NCBI RefSeq assembly: GCF_002305875.1 | Contig: NZ_CP022098.1 | Location: forward strand, 992,001-1,056,000 | Length of the DNA stretch: 64,000 bases | Origin: Cystobacter fuscus | GTDB taxonomy: Bacteria > Myxococcota > Myxococcia > Myxococcales > Myxococcaceae | Direction of reading: 5' to 3' | In this document: positions 42,563 through 50,897 of the stretch, piece after piece | How positions within the stretch are numbered: the first letter of the stretch is position 1 | How the letters are laid out: the number at the start of each line of letters is the position of its first letter | Notes under the pieces: generated by a model | What the model was told of the DNA's origin: nothing | Seen by the model: the letters and a program-made list of their open reading frames with translations, nothing else | Database searches by the model: none | Program-made: the position numbers and the translations under genes

Positions 42563-43747
42563 ATGTCATACCCGCAACCGTCTCAAGTCACCGAGGAGCG
42601 CCCGGGGGCGCGGGAGTCCTCGCGATGGGCCCCGCTGGCACCCGCCGCGAGTCCCCGCCCGGGGTTGTCCGCGGACGCGCTGCGCTACCACTTCCTGGCC
42701 GAGCGGCTCAACGAGGTGGTGTTCCACCTCGACCGCCAGGGGCACTTCACCTTCCTGAGCCCGGCCTGGACGTCCCTCACGGGAGTGTCGGTGGAGAGCG
42801 AGCTCGGCCAGTCCCTGATGCAGCGGGTGCACCCGGAGGAGCAGTCGGACGTGCGGCGCCTGCTGGAGTCGATCGCCGCGCGGGTGCAGGCCTCCTTCCG
42901 GCTGGAGGTGCGGCTGCTCACGTCGCGGGGGACGCAGTGGGTGGAGCTGGCCGCCTTCAGCTCCCCCACCGGCCAGGGCGAGCTGCTGGGCACGCTGACC
43001 GACATCACCGAGCGCCGGCAGCTCCAGGCCCGGCTCCAACAGGCGGACCGCCTGGCCACGCTGGGGATGCTCGTGCCGGGCTTCGCGCACGAGATGAACA
43101 ACCCGCTGGCCTTCATGGCCGCCAACCTCGACTACCTGCTGACCAGCATGGCCCAGGCGGGCGCGGCGGGGGCGCCCGCGTCCGAGGTGGCCGCCTGGCG
43201 CGAGGCGGTGGAGGAGATCATCGAGGGCTCCGAGCGGCTGCGGCGCACCCTCGGCCACCTGCGCGGCTTCCGGCCGGAGCCGGGCCAGGGCCCGGTGGAT
43301 GTGAACCTGCTGCTCGATACGGTGGGACAGCTGGTGTCCAGCGTGCTGCGCTCGCGTGGCCGTCTGGTGCGTGACCATGGTGCCCGCTCGCTCGTGCCCG
43401 GCGGCGGGGGCTCGCTGCGCCAGGCGCTGCTCAACCTCGTGCTGCACGCGGTGCTGTCCCTGCCGGACGACGGGGAGGACCCCGAGGCGCACGAGGTGCG
43501 GCTCGTCACCCGCGACGACGGCCAGGGCCACGTGGTGATCGAGATCCATGACACCGGCCCGGGCCTCGCCCCCGAGCTGCTGCCCCACGTCTTCGAGCCG
43601 CTCTTCCCCTCGAAGGGCGGGAACTCCTCGGGGCCGGCGCTCTGCGTGAGCCGCGACATCGTGCGCGAGCTCGGCGGGGACATCGAGGTGACGTCGTCGC
43701 GGGGCCGGGGCACCACGTTCCGGGTGACGCTGCCCGGCGTCTCCTGA
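42563..43747 (+). CDS. PAS-domain histidine kinase with atypical ATP-binding site
   Basis: The 394-aa soluble protein has a PAS domain (about 55-165: FHLDRQGHFTFLSPAWTSLTG, LGTLTDITERR), a HisKA helix with phosphorylatable His in GFAHEMNNPLAFM near residue 180, and a HATPase domain. The latter is unusual: the N-box reads LLNLVLHAV, with His in place of the magnesium-binding Asn. The G2 region reads SKGGNSSGPAL where GxGTGLGL is expected, although DTGPGL (G1) is intact. It may bind ATP poorly. AGGAG precedes ATG 42563. No response regulator lies adjacent. Confidence 0.8.
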   Translation: MSYPQPSQVTEERPGARESSRWAPLAPAASPRPGLSADALRYHFLAERLNEVVFHLDRQGHFTFLSPAWTSLTGVSVESELGQSLMQRVHPEEQSDVRRLLESIAARVQASFRLEVRLLTSRGTQWVELAAFSSPTGQGELLGTLTDITERRQLQARLQQADRLATLGMLVPGFAHEMNNPLAFMAANLDYLLTSMAQAGAAGAPASEVAAWREAVEEIIEGSERLRRTLGHLRGFRPEPGQGPVDVNLLLDTVGQLVSSVLRSRGRLVRDHGARSLVPGGGGSLRQALLNLVLHAVLSLPDDGEDPEAHEVRLVTRDDGQGHVVIEIHDTGPGLAPELLPHVFEPLFPSKGGNSSGPALCVSRDIVRELGGDIEVTSSRGRGTTFRVTLPGVS

Positions 43748-43799
43748 AGGCTGCCCCGAGGTGCCCCAAGGACGTCTCGCGGGGCGGCACGGGCGCCGC

Positions 43800-44624
43800 T
43801 CAGCCGCAGACGGCCTCGGCGGTGCAGCTCCTGTTCTTGTCGCACTTCTGGCAGACGACACCGCCCCGGCCGCACCGGTCCGCCGTGGTGCCCACGTCGC
43901 AGACGTTGCCCGTGCAGCAACCCGCGCAGCTCTCCGGCGAGCAGACGCACTGGCCACTCACGCACTGCTGTCCCGGGCCGCACGCCTGGCTGTTGCCACA
44001 CCGGCACTGCCCGAGCAGGCAGCGGTCCGCCGTCCGGGGCGAGCAGGCGGGGCTGGCGCCACACGCGCAAAAGCCCCGGCCGTCACAGTGCGAGGCGAAG
44101 TTGGGATCACACGCGGTGCAGGCGATGCCGCCCGTGCCACACGTGTTGAAGGTGGACGGGGTGCACTGGCCCTGGATGCAGCACCCCTCGCACCCCACGC
44201 AGAAGGTGCCGGGGTCGGGGGGGGTGGTGGGCTCCAGCCGCAGGGACACCTCCACCTCGTACCCATCGCGGATGTCCGCGCCCCCCGTCCCGCGCGCCAC
44301 CACCGTGCCGTCGCGCAGTCCCTCGACATTCACCTCCGCCCGCACGCCGTTGGGCACGTCCCCGAGCACCACCCGCAGTGTCTCCCCGCTGTTGAGCACC
44401 CGCTGGGCCTTCTCGGGCAGCACCTGGGGGCCGAAGTGGGGCTGCCCATCCACGTCTCCCCACACGCGCACCTGGGTGAGGAGCAGCGAGGGATCGAACT
44501 CCGTGGTGACGTAGAGTGCCGTTCCCGAGGCCTTCGCCGGATCCCGGCAGGCTCCCAACAACACGGCGCCCACGAGCACCAGTCTCCAGCCCCATCGGAT
44601 TGATTCAGCCGCGCCGCGCATCAT
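43800..44624 (-). CDS. Cysteine-rich lipoprotein
   Basis: The 274-aa protein has a lipoprotein signal (LVLVGAVLLGACRD), a beta-sandwich-like domain (about 30-140, ALYVTTEFDPSLLLTQVRVW), and a C-terminal 130 residues with about thirty cysteines in repeats such as CVGCEGCC, CTACDPN, CLLGQCRCG and CSPESCAGCC. The repeats resemble small disulfide-rich, EGF/TIL-like modules found in surface proteins of Myxococcales. It is probably exposed on the outer membrane, with no enzymatic motif. The start (44624 or 44621) is not decided by a clear ribosome-binding site. Confidence 0.7.
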   Translation of the reverse strand: MMRGAAESIRWGWRLVLVGAVLLGACRDPAKASGTALYVTTEFDPSLLLTQVRVWGDVDGQPHFGPQVLPEKAQRVLNSGETLRVVLGDVPNGVRAEVNVEGLRDGTVVARGTGGADIRDGYEVEVSLRLEPTTPPDPGTFCVGCEGCCIQGQCTPSTFNTCGTGGIACTACDPNFASHCDGRGFCACGASPACSPRTADRCLLGQCRCGNSQACGPGQQCVSGQCVCSPESCAGCCTGNVCDVGTTADRCGRGGVVCQKCDKNRSCTAEAVCG

Positions 44625-44741
44625 GTCGGAGAGGAGCGTAACTCCTGCTTCCGCGGACCGCCTTTTCCATGCTGCTCGCGGTGCCACGTCAGACACCCTC
44701 CGTGTGGCCGAGTGATGGAAAGCGGACAGCGCGCGTGGGAT

Positions 44742-46124
44742 TCAGGAGCAACGCGAGCGCAACTCCTGGGGGGAAGCCAGGCGGGGAGGGCCCAGCCGCG
44801 CGAGCAGCTCGCGCAGCCGGGGCGAGGGATGGAGGAAGCGCAGCCCCACGCCCGGGGGCTGGCGGCGGGAGCGGGCCTGGAGCGGGTCCACGTGCCGCAC
44901 CACCTCGCCCACGCACTCCAGCTCCTCGCCTCCCATCTGCAGGGTGAACTCGAGCCGCGTGGCGAGCGCGGGCAGGGGCTCGGCGCAGCACATGAAGAGG
45001 CCGTCGTGGTGCAGCTCGCTGCAGTGCACCACCACCTGGTGGGCGCCGCCGCCGCCCAGGTGCACGCGCGCCGTCCAGGTGGGCGGTGGGGTGGGATCAT
45101 TGGGCTCGGGCCGCGCGGGGAAGGAGGGAATGGGCAGGCGGCCCGAGGGGCGCAGCGGGACGCGGGGCGCGGGGCGCGGCGCCGTCCTCACGGCGGTGAA
45201 CAGGGCCTGCTTGAACTCGGCCGCGCTGGCGAAGCGCTCGTCGGGGTCCCGGGACAGGGCGCGCAGCAGTGCCCGCGACAGCGCCTCGGGGACCGCGGGC
45301 GCCAGCTCATGGGGCGCGATGGGGGGCGGAGGTGGCCGGGGCGCGAGCACCAGCTCCGCGAGCTGGCAGCGCGGATAGGGCAGCTGGCCGGTGGCGAGCA
45401 GGTAGCCCGTCACCGCGAGCGAGTAGATGTCCGCGCGTCCATCCACCTGCTTGCCCACCCACTGCTCCGGCGCCATGTACGCGGGCGTTCCCATCACCTG
45501 GCCGCCCAGGTTCGCCTGGGGGGGCAGGGGCTCGTGCCGCGCGTGGGCCACGCCGAAGTCGAGCACCTTGAGCACCGGGGCCTCGCCCGGGCGCTCCACC
45601 ATGAGGAGGTTGTCCGGCTTGAGGTCGCGGTGCACCACGCCGCTGCGGTGCACGGCCTCGAGCGCGTCACACGCCTGGACGAGCAGCCACGCGAGCAGGC
45701 TCGGCTCCATGGGCCGGGGCAGCCGCGACAGGGGCGTGCCCTCCAGGTACTCCATGACGAAGTAGTTCAGGCCCTCGCGCGACTCGTCGATCTCGAAGAT
45801 GCGCACGATGTTGGGATGGCCGATGAGGTTCACCGTGCGCGCCTCGGCGGAGAAGCGCGCGCACAGCGTCTCGTCCCGCGCCAGCTCCGGGTGCATCACC
45901 TTCACCGCCACCCGGTGCCCACCCATGCGCTGCTCGGCGAGGTACACCGTGCCCATGCCCCCACTGCCCAGCGGCTCCAGCAGCCGGTAGTGCCCGAGCA
46001 TGCGTCCACACAGGTCCACCCGGGTCGGCCTCAGCCTGGGCTGACGGCGCGACATCCGATCCGTGATGTCGGCCCCCGTCCATGTCGACTCCGCGTCTTC
46101 TGACAAACAAAGCTCTCGATTCAT
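44742..46124 (-). CDS. Ser/Thr protein kinase fused to a PilZ domain
   Basis: The 460-aa protein has a complete Hanks kinase (about residues 45-310): LGSGGMGTVYLAE, Lys in VAVKVM, HRDLKPDN near 163, DFGVA and GTPAYMAPEQW. A Pro-rich linker follows, then a PilZ-like domain (about 355-450: ARVHLGGGG, GLFMCCAEPLP, GVGLRFLHP). PilZ domains often bind cyclic di-GMP, but the RxxxR/NxSxxG residues are poorly kept here. No transmembrane helix is seen. ATG 46124 is tentative, with ATG 46055 as a shorter alternative; neither has a strong ribosome-binding site. It runs divergently from the gluconokinase gene. Confidence 0.85.
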   Translation of the reverse strand: MNRELCLSEDAESTWTGADITDRMSRRQPRLRPTRVDLCGRMLGHYRLLEPLGSGGMGTVYLAEQRMGGHRVAVKVMHPELARDETLCARFSAEARTVNLIGHPNIVRIFEIDESREGLNYFVMEYLEGTPLSRLPRPMEPSLLAWLLVQACDALEAVHRSGVVHRDLKPDNLLMVERPGEAPVLKVLDFGVAHARHEPLPPQANLGGQVMGTPAYMAPEQWVGKQVDGRADIYSLAVTGYLLATGQLPYPRCQLAELVLAPRPPPPPIAPHELAPAVPEALSRALLRALSRDPDERFASAAEFKQALFTAVRTAPRPAPRVPLRPSGRLPIPSFPARPEPNDPTPPPTWTARVHLGGGGAHQVVVHCSELHHDGLFMCCAEPLPALATRLEFTLQMGGEELECVGEVVRHVDPLQARSRRQPPGVGLRFLHPSPRLRELLARLGPPRLASPQELRSRCS

Positions 46125-46228
46125 GAGTGTCGGCCAGGTGGGCGATGAGGAGCCGTCAATGCCCTGCAATCCCCATGCACTGTCCTGGAGGGCACCACCC
46201 CTTTCCGGCCTCGTGAAGACGCGGGTCT

Positions 46229-46280
46229 GGAATGTCCATTCCCGGACGGGCCGAAAGGCATTGTACGGAATGTTCAATTC
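46229..46280. promoter_or_regulatory. Two related dyads in the kinase/gluconokinase promoter region
   Basis: GGAATGTCCATTCC at 46229-46242 is a dyad with a perfect 5-bp arm, and GGAATGTTCAATTC at 46267-46280 is a close variant, 38 bp apart. They lie in the 282-bp divergent spacer and are candidate operator sites for one regulator. Confidence 0.35.
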
Positions 46281-46406
46281 GTTCTGCCGAAGAGACAGGA
46301 ATTGCTCAAAACTTCCACATTTCACGGCTTTGATGGAACTTCCGTTCTGGGTGCCCGCATCCGTTTCACGTGCACGCGCATCCAGGAGCGTTGGGAGGTA
46401 GCGCGC

Positions 46407-46904
46407 GTGGTGGTCATCGTGATGGGAGTGGCCGGGGCGGGGAAGACGACGGTGGGCACGCGGCTGGCCCGGGTGCTCGGGTGGAGCTTCCGGGACGCGG
46501 ATGAGTTCCACTCGGCCGAGAGCATCGCGAAGATGGCCGCGGGCGGCGCGCTCACGGACGAGGATCGGGCGCCGTGGCTGGAGCGCATGCGCCAGGTCAT
46601 CCAGCGGGCGCTGGACTCGGGCGAGGGGCTGGTGCTGGCGTGCTCGGCGCTCAAGGTCGCCTACCGGGAGCGGTTGACGGTGGACCCGGCCCGGCAGCGC
46701 TGGGTGTACCTGCATGCCTCGCGCGAGCTGCTCGCCCAGCGGCTCACCGCCCGGCGCGATCACTTCATGCCGCCGACCCAGCTCGACAACCAGCTCGCGG
46801 TGCTGGAGGTGCCCGAGGGCGTCTGCGCGGTGGAGGTGTCGGTGCCGCCGGACGAGGTGGTGGCGCGCGTCCTCCGGGGCCTGGGCCTTCAGTCGTCCGT
46901 CTGA
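46407..46904 (+). CDS. Gluconokinase (GntK type)
   Basis: The 165-aa P-loop kinase has GVAGAGKTTVG at residues 8-18, DADEFHS, GGALTDEDRAPWLERM, LACSALKVAYRERL, and a C-terminal LEVPEGVCAVEV. It phosphorylates gluconate to 6-phosphogluconate for the pentose phosphate pathway. GTG 46407 is set by GGGAGG eight bases upstream. Its 3' end overlaps the next gene on the other strand by 16 bp. Confidence 0.9.
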   Translation: MVVIVMGVAGAGKTTVGTRLARVLGWSFRDADEFHSAESIAKMAAGGALTDEDRAPWLERMRQVIQRALDSGEGLVLACSALKVAYRERLTVDPARQRWVYLHASRELLAQRLTARRDHFMPPTQLDNQLAVLEVPEGVCAVEVSVPPDEVVARVLRGLGLQSSV

Positions 46905-48004
46905 CGCAGCGCGGGCCAGGTGAAGGGGGCGAGCGTCCAGCGCTCGCGCAGCCGTGTCTCCAGCTCCTCCAGCGTGCGGGTCAGGCCCGGGAAGTCGCCG
47001 AGGGGGGTGAGCCACCACCGGCAGCGGGCCAGGTGGTGCAGCAGGGTGGCGCGCGCGGACAGCTCCGGGAAGGCGCCGGGGCGGTCCTCCTCCAATACGC
47101 GGGGGTGCAGGCTCCGCAGGACGTGCACCGTGCGGGCGATGACCACCGTGGCGCGGGCGTGGGCCCAGCGCGAGTCCTCCTGGGCCGCCTCGCACAGGGG
47201 GGACAGGCCGATGCGGTAGGTGGTGTCCGCGCGCGCCGTGAGCTCCTCGGGCAGCGGCAGGGAGACGAGCCAGGGCAGGGCGTCCCACAAGGCGTGGCGC
47301 ATGCCCGAGGTGCCCAGGTCCAGCAGGCGCGGTCCCCCGAGCGTGAACCACACCCCCGCCGGGGACGGGTGCCCCCACGTGAAGGCGAGCAGGGGGCCGG
47401 GGTTCGCCAGGGCGCGCGCCACCACTTCCAGCTCCTCGAGGGTGCCGGGGAAGGGCCGCGTGCCCACCGCGGTGAGCCAGCTCGTCAGCCGCTCCTCGAG
47501 CAGGCCGCGCGCCTCCTCCATTCGCACGCGCTCGGGACGGGACGGCAGGGACTGGCGCAAGAGCTCATACTCGGACGGGTTGCCCAGCGTGCGCGCCTGG
47601 AGCTGGCCGAGCAGCCGCGCGGTGGCGAGCACCCCCGCGGTGGCGGCGCGGGCGTCGTGCGCGCGCAGCAGTGCCTCCAGGGTGCGGCCGGGCCCGGGAT
47701 CCTCCAGGAGGAAGAGGCGCACGTCCACGTCGCCCGCGAGGAAGCGCGGCGAGGCGTCCAGGCCCCGCCGGGTGAGGAACTCCGCGCCCGCCCGGTCGTC
47801 GAAGCCGCGCACGGGCTCGTCCGGGAAGGACTTGAGGAGCACGCCCGGCACCGGGCCCCCGCGCACCTGGGCACGCACCAGGGTGAAGCCGGGGCGCGTC
47901 TCCAGGAGCTCGGGAGCGGTGAGCAGGACGGGCCGGCTCCAGACGGCCGACAGGGCCCGCGCGCCCCGCGTCAACAGGTTCGCGAGCTCCTCCGGCGTTC
48001 TCAG
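46889..48004 (-). CDS. APH-like (kinase-fold) protein with lost catalytic motif
   Basis: The protein of about 371 aa has the layout of an aminoglycoside-phosphotransferase-fold protein: a lysine in GVLLKSFPDE, FLLEDPGPGRTLEALL, and GGPRLLDLGTSGMRHALWD as the DFG-like segment. Where HGDLHxGN is expected it reads AFTWGHPSPAGVW, so transfer activity is doubtful. The frame has no ATG or GTG near the start of the conserved region. A CTG at 48004 overlapping the TGA of the previous gene (CTGA) fits translational coupling, preceded by GGTGGAG. The role is unknown; it is paired with the B3/B4-domain gene. Confidence 0.6.
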   Translation of the reverse strand: MRTPEELANLLTRGARALSAVWSRPVLLTAPELLETRPGFTLVRAQVRGGPVPGVLLKSFPDEPVRGFDDRAGAEFLTRRGLDASPRFLAGDVDVRLFLLEDPGPGRTLEALLRAHDARAATAGVLATARLLGQLQARTLGNPSEYELLRQSLPSRPERVRMEEARGLLEERLTSWLTAVGTRPFPGTLEELEVVARALANPGPLLAFTWGHPSPAGVWFTLGGPRLLDLGTSGMRHALWDALPWLVSLPLPEELTARADTTYRIGLSPLCEAAQEDSRWAHARATVVIARTVHVLRSLHPRVLEEDRPGAFPELSARATLLHHLARCRWWLTPLGDFPGLTRTLEELETRLRERWTLAPFTWPALRQTDD

Positions 48005-48627
48005 GGCGCGCGCTCCACCGCCGCGCCCATCCGCTCGAGCAGCTCGCGGTACCAGGAGAAGGCCCGCTCGGCGCGGCCGGGCAGGGCGCGCGTGCCCCAC
48101 AGCACGGTGAAGGTGCGGCGCGTGCCCTCGTGCGTCTTGGTGCGCTGCGAGTCCTTCACCGCGTTGGCGCACGGGCCCTCGGCGTCGAAGAGACACAAGA
48201 GGCCTCCGGCGTCGATGGTCTGGCCGGAGGCGTTGAAGACATACGTGGCGCCCTCGGGGGCGAGCCCCACGCGCAACGGGGGCCGGGCCCGCTCCAGGTC
48301 CACCACGCTGATGGGCAGCCCGCTGTGCAGCGACACCGCGTTGCAGGCGTCCACCGCGGCGTTGATGGAGCCCAGCGCGCCCTCGCCCGCGGCGCGCACG
48401 AGGTACTCCGAGGCCGGCTTGCCCCGGCCCGTGGGCTTGTAGCCGCCGTGGCGCAGGAGATCCCGCACCGCGCCGCGCACGGCGTCATCGGCGCTCAGGG
48501 GGGCGGGCGCGTCGGGCTCGAGCAGCGCCACCAGCCACTCGGGCGAGGGGCGCTGGGAGAGCGGCGCGGGGAAGCGGGTCTCGAAGGCCACCGCTTCCAG
48601 CAGGGGATGGGTGTCCTGGGTGAACAC
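48001..48627 (-). CDS. B3/B4 tRNA-binding domain protein
   Basis: The 208-aa protein is a stand-alone B3/B4 domain, as in the beta subunit of phenylalanyl-tRNA synthetase: GSINAAVDACNAVSLHSGLP near residue 85, and ALAPEG-to-FDAEG strands with CANAVKDSQRTKTHEGTRR later. The domain in PheT edits mischarged Tyr-tRNA; free versions have unclear substrates. The start is GTG 48627. It is followed without a gap by the APH-like gene and preceded by an aldehyde dehydrogenase on the same strand. Confidence 0.8.
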   Translation of the reverse strand: MFTQDTHPLLEAVAFETRFPAPLSQRPSPEWLVALLEPDAPAPLSADDAVRGAVRDLLRHGGYKPTGRGKPASEYLVRAAGEGALGSINAAVDACNAVSLHSGLPISVVDLERARPPLRVGLAPEGATYVFNASGQTIDAGGLLCLFDAEGPCANAVKDSQRTKTHEGTRRTFTVLWGTRALPGRAERAFSWYRELLERMGAAVERAP

Positions 48628-48639
48628 GTGCCGTGCTCC

Positions 48640-50079
48640 TCACTCGAAGAGACGGCTGGCCACGCGCCCCAGCTTGCCCGCCCTGCCCGCGTAGGGCGGG
48701 AAGAAGTTCTTGAGCAGGAACAGGGGCCCCTGGTGCAGCACCGCGCGCTCGTGGCTGAAGGTGCGGAAGCCGAACTCGCCGTGGTAGTTGCCCAGGCCGC
48801 TCTCGCCCACGCCGCCAAAGGGCAGCTCCGCGCTCGTCAGGTGCATCACCACCGTGTTCACGCACGTGCCGCCCGCCGTCGTGTCCGCGAGCAGCCGCTC
48901 CACCGTGGCGTCGTCCTGGCTGAAGATGTAGAGGGCCAGGGGCTTGCTCCCCTCGCGGATGAAGCGCACCGCGTCGTCCAGGGTGTCGTAGCGCAGCACC
49001 GGCAGCACCGGGCCGAAGATCTCCTCCTCCATGATGGCCGTCTCCGGCTTCACGTCCGCGAGCACCGTGGGCGCGATGTAGCGGCTGGCCGCGTCCACCG
49101 TGCCGCCCAGCACCACGCGCGCCCCTTGCGCCACCGAGCGCTCCAAGAGCCCGTTGACCCGGCCGAACTGCGCGTCGTCCACCATGCGGCAGAAGTCCAG
49201 GCTCGCGCGGCGCGCCTCCTCCGTCTTGCCGTAGGCGTGCTCGATGGCCTCGCGCAGGTGTCCGAGCAGCTCCTCCTCGCGCGCCGCGGGCACCATCACG
49301 TAGTCCGGCGCCACGCACGTCTGCCCCGCGTTGATGAACTTGCCGAAGACGAGCCGCTCGGCCGTCGCCTTCAGGTCCGCCGTGCCGTCCACCACCGCGG
49401 GCGACTTGCCCCCCAGCTCCAGCGTCACGCCCGCCAGGTGCCTCGCCGCCGCCTCCATCACCTTGCGCCCCACGCGCGCGCCGCCCGTGAAGAAGAAATG
49501 GTCGAAGGGCAGCTCCAGCAGCGCCTGGCTCTCGGCCCCGCCGCCCTGCACCACCACCACCTCGGAGGGGTCGAACACGTCCCGGATGAGCCGCTCCATG
49601 ACCTGCGCGGTATGGGGCGTCTTCTCGCTCGGCTTGATGCACACGCAGTTGCCCGCCGCCACCGCCGCCACCAGCGGCGACAGGGTGAGCTGGAAGGGGT
49701 AGTTCCACGGCGAGATGATGAGCACCACGCCCTTGGGCTCGTAGCGCACCTGGCTGCGCGTGCCGGCGAGCAAGAGCGGGGTGGGCACCCGGCGCGGCTT
49801 CATCCACTGGGCCACGTGCTTGAGGGCATGGTCCAGCTCCATGAGCACCACCAGCACCTCGGTGCTCTCCACCTCGGCCGCCGGCTTGCGGAAGTCCGCG
49901 TACAGCGCCTGGTAGAGCTCCTCGCGCCGCGCGACGATCGCCTCGCGCAGCTTGCGCAACCGGGCCACGCGCTCCTTGGCGCTCGTGCGCGCCTGCTCCC
50001 AGCGCCGCGCCCGCAGCCGCTGGAAGGTCTCCTGAAAGGGATTCGTCCGGTTCCCCTCGCTTCTGCTCACCACGTGCAT
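48640..50079 (-). CDS. NAD(P)-dependent aldehyde dehydrogenase (coniferyl/fatty aldehyde type)
   Basis: The 479-aa enzyme lacks a transit signal and shows VLIISPWNYPFQL, FFTGGARVGRKV, catalytic Glu in LELGGKSPA, catalytic Cys in NAGQTCVAPDY, and EEIFGPVLPVL. The ending FPPYAGRAGKLGRV is typical of the class-3 group that oxidises long-chain or aromatic aldehydes. It differs from the succinate-semialdehyde type at 35965. It is the first gene of a set continuing into the B3/B4 and APH-like genes (12-bp gap to the next). Confidence 0.9.
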   Translation of the reverse strand: MHVVSRSEGNRTNPFQETFQRLRARRWEQARTSAKERVARLRKLREAIVARREELYQALYADFRKPAAEVESTEVLVVLMELDHALKHVAQWMKPRRVPTPLLLAGTRSQVRYEPKGVVLIISPWNYPFQLTLSPLVAAVAAGNCVCIKPSEKTPHTAQVMERLIRDVFDPSEVVVVQGGGAESQALLELPFDHFFFTGGARVGRKVMEAAARHLAGVTLELGGKSPAVVDGTADLKATAERLVFGKFINAGQTCVAPDYVMVPAAREEELLGHLREAIEHAYGKTEEARRASLDFCRMVDDAQFGRVNGLLERSVAQGARVVLGGTVDAASRYIAPTVLADVKPETAIMEEEIFGPVLPVLRYDTLDDAVRFIREGSKPLALYIFSQDDATVERLLADTTAGGTCVNTVVMHLTSAELPFGGVGESGLGNYHGEFGFRTFSHERAVLHQGPLFLLKNFFPPYAGRAGKLGRVASRLFE

Positions 50080-50222
50080 CGCTTGCCTCCCGGGCCCGCG
50101 CCCATGGCCGTCCTGGCTTCAACGCCTCGCAGCCTCTACGTCATCCTCCCGTCCCCCGCTCGGGCTCGCGAGGAGAATGTCCACGCCTGGACGTGATGGG
50201 CTGGGTGTGCGAGGATGTAGGC

Positions 50223-50849
50223 ATGCGTCCCATCCAAGCGGAGCTGCTCGACGGCGGCGCGTTGTACCGGGAAGTGGTGCTCGGCAAGCTGGCGCACGCG
50301 CGCGAGTCGGTGTGGATCGCCACGGCGAACGTGAAGGCCATGTACGTGGAGCGCTCGGGGCGTTTCGTGCCGCTGCTCGAGGTGCTGGACGGGCTGGCGG
50401 CGCGGGGGGTGGCGCTGCGGCTGCTGCACGCGGAGCTGCCCAGCAGGCCCTTCCGGGAGGAGTTCGACCGGCGGGCGCGGCTGGTGGAGGGGGGCCTGGA
50501 GCTGAAGGTGTGTCCGCGGGTCCACTTCAAGACGGTGCTGGTGGATGGGGCGTGGGCCTACCTGGGCAGCGCCAACCTCACCGGGGCGGGGCTGGGGGCC
50601 AAGGGGGAGCATGCGCGCAACTTCGAGCTGGGCTTCGTCACCGAGGACTTCGACGTCATCGATCGGGTGACGGCGTTCTACGAGTCGGTGTGGAGCGGCG
50701 CGTCGTGCCGGGGCTGCCGGTTGCGCGAGGTGTGTCCGGATCCCATCCTGCCCGTGGGCGCGTCCCGGACGGTGAGGGGCGCGCCGGGCGGAGTCCAGCT
50801 CGGCAAGGCCCGGCGTCTGGTGCGCAGGGGCGCGAGGTCCGCCCGGTAG
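50223..50849 (+). CDS. Phospholipase D-like protein with one HKD motif
   Basis: The 208-aa protein contains a single PLD motif HFKTVLVDGAWAYLGSANLT near residue 101 (HxKxxxxD then GSxN). One-motif members (Nuc-type endonucleases) form dimers to build the active site and cleave DNA or phosphodiesters. A C-terminal CRGCRLREVC cluster could hold a metal. No signal peptide is present. ATG 50223 begins the conserved part. Confidence 0.75.
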   Translation: MRPIQAELLDGGALYREVVLGKLAHARESVWIATANVKAMYVERSGRFVPLLEVLDGLAARGVALRLLHAELPSRPFREEFDRRARLVEGGLELKVCPRVHFKTVLVDGAWAYLGSANLTGAGLGAKGEHARNFELGFVTEDFDVIDRVTAFYESVWSGASCRGCRLREVCPDPILPVGASRTVRGAPGGVQLGKARRLVRRGARSAR

Positions 50850-50897
50850 GCTTGCTCGCCGTGCGGCTCGGGCCGCTGGAGTAGGATTGCCATTGTG

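Noticed and set aside
46125-47378. Extension of the kinase-PilZ frame by about 420 codons
   Set aside because: It runs opposite the gluconokinase gene and through the region of the APH-like gene in another frame, and the kinase domain starts normally after ATG 46124.
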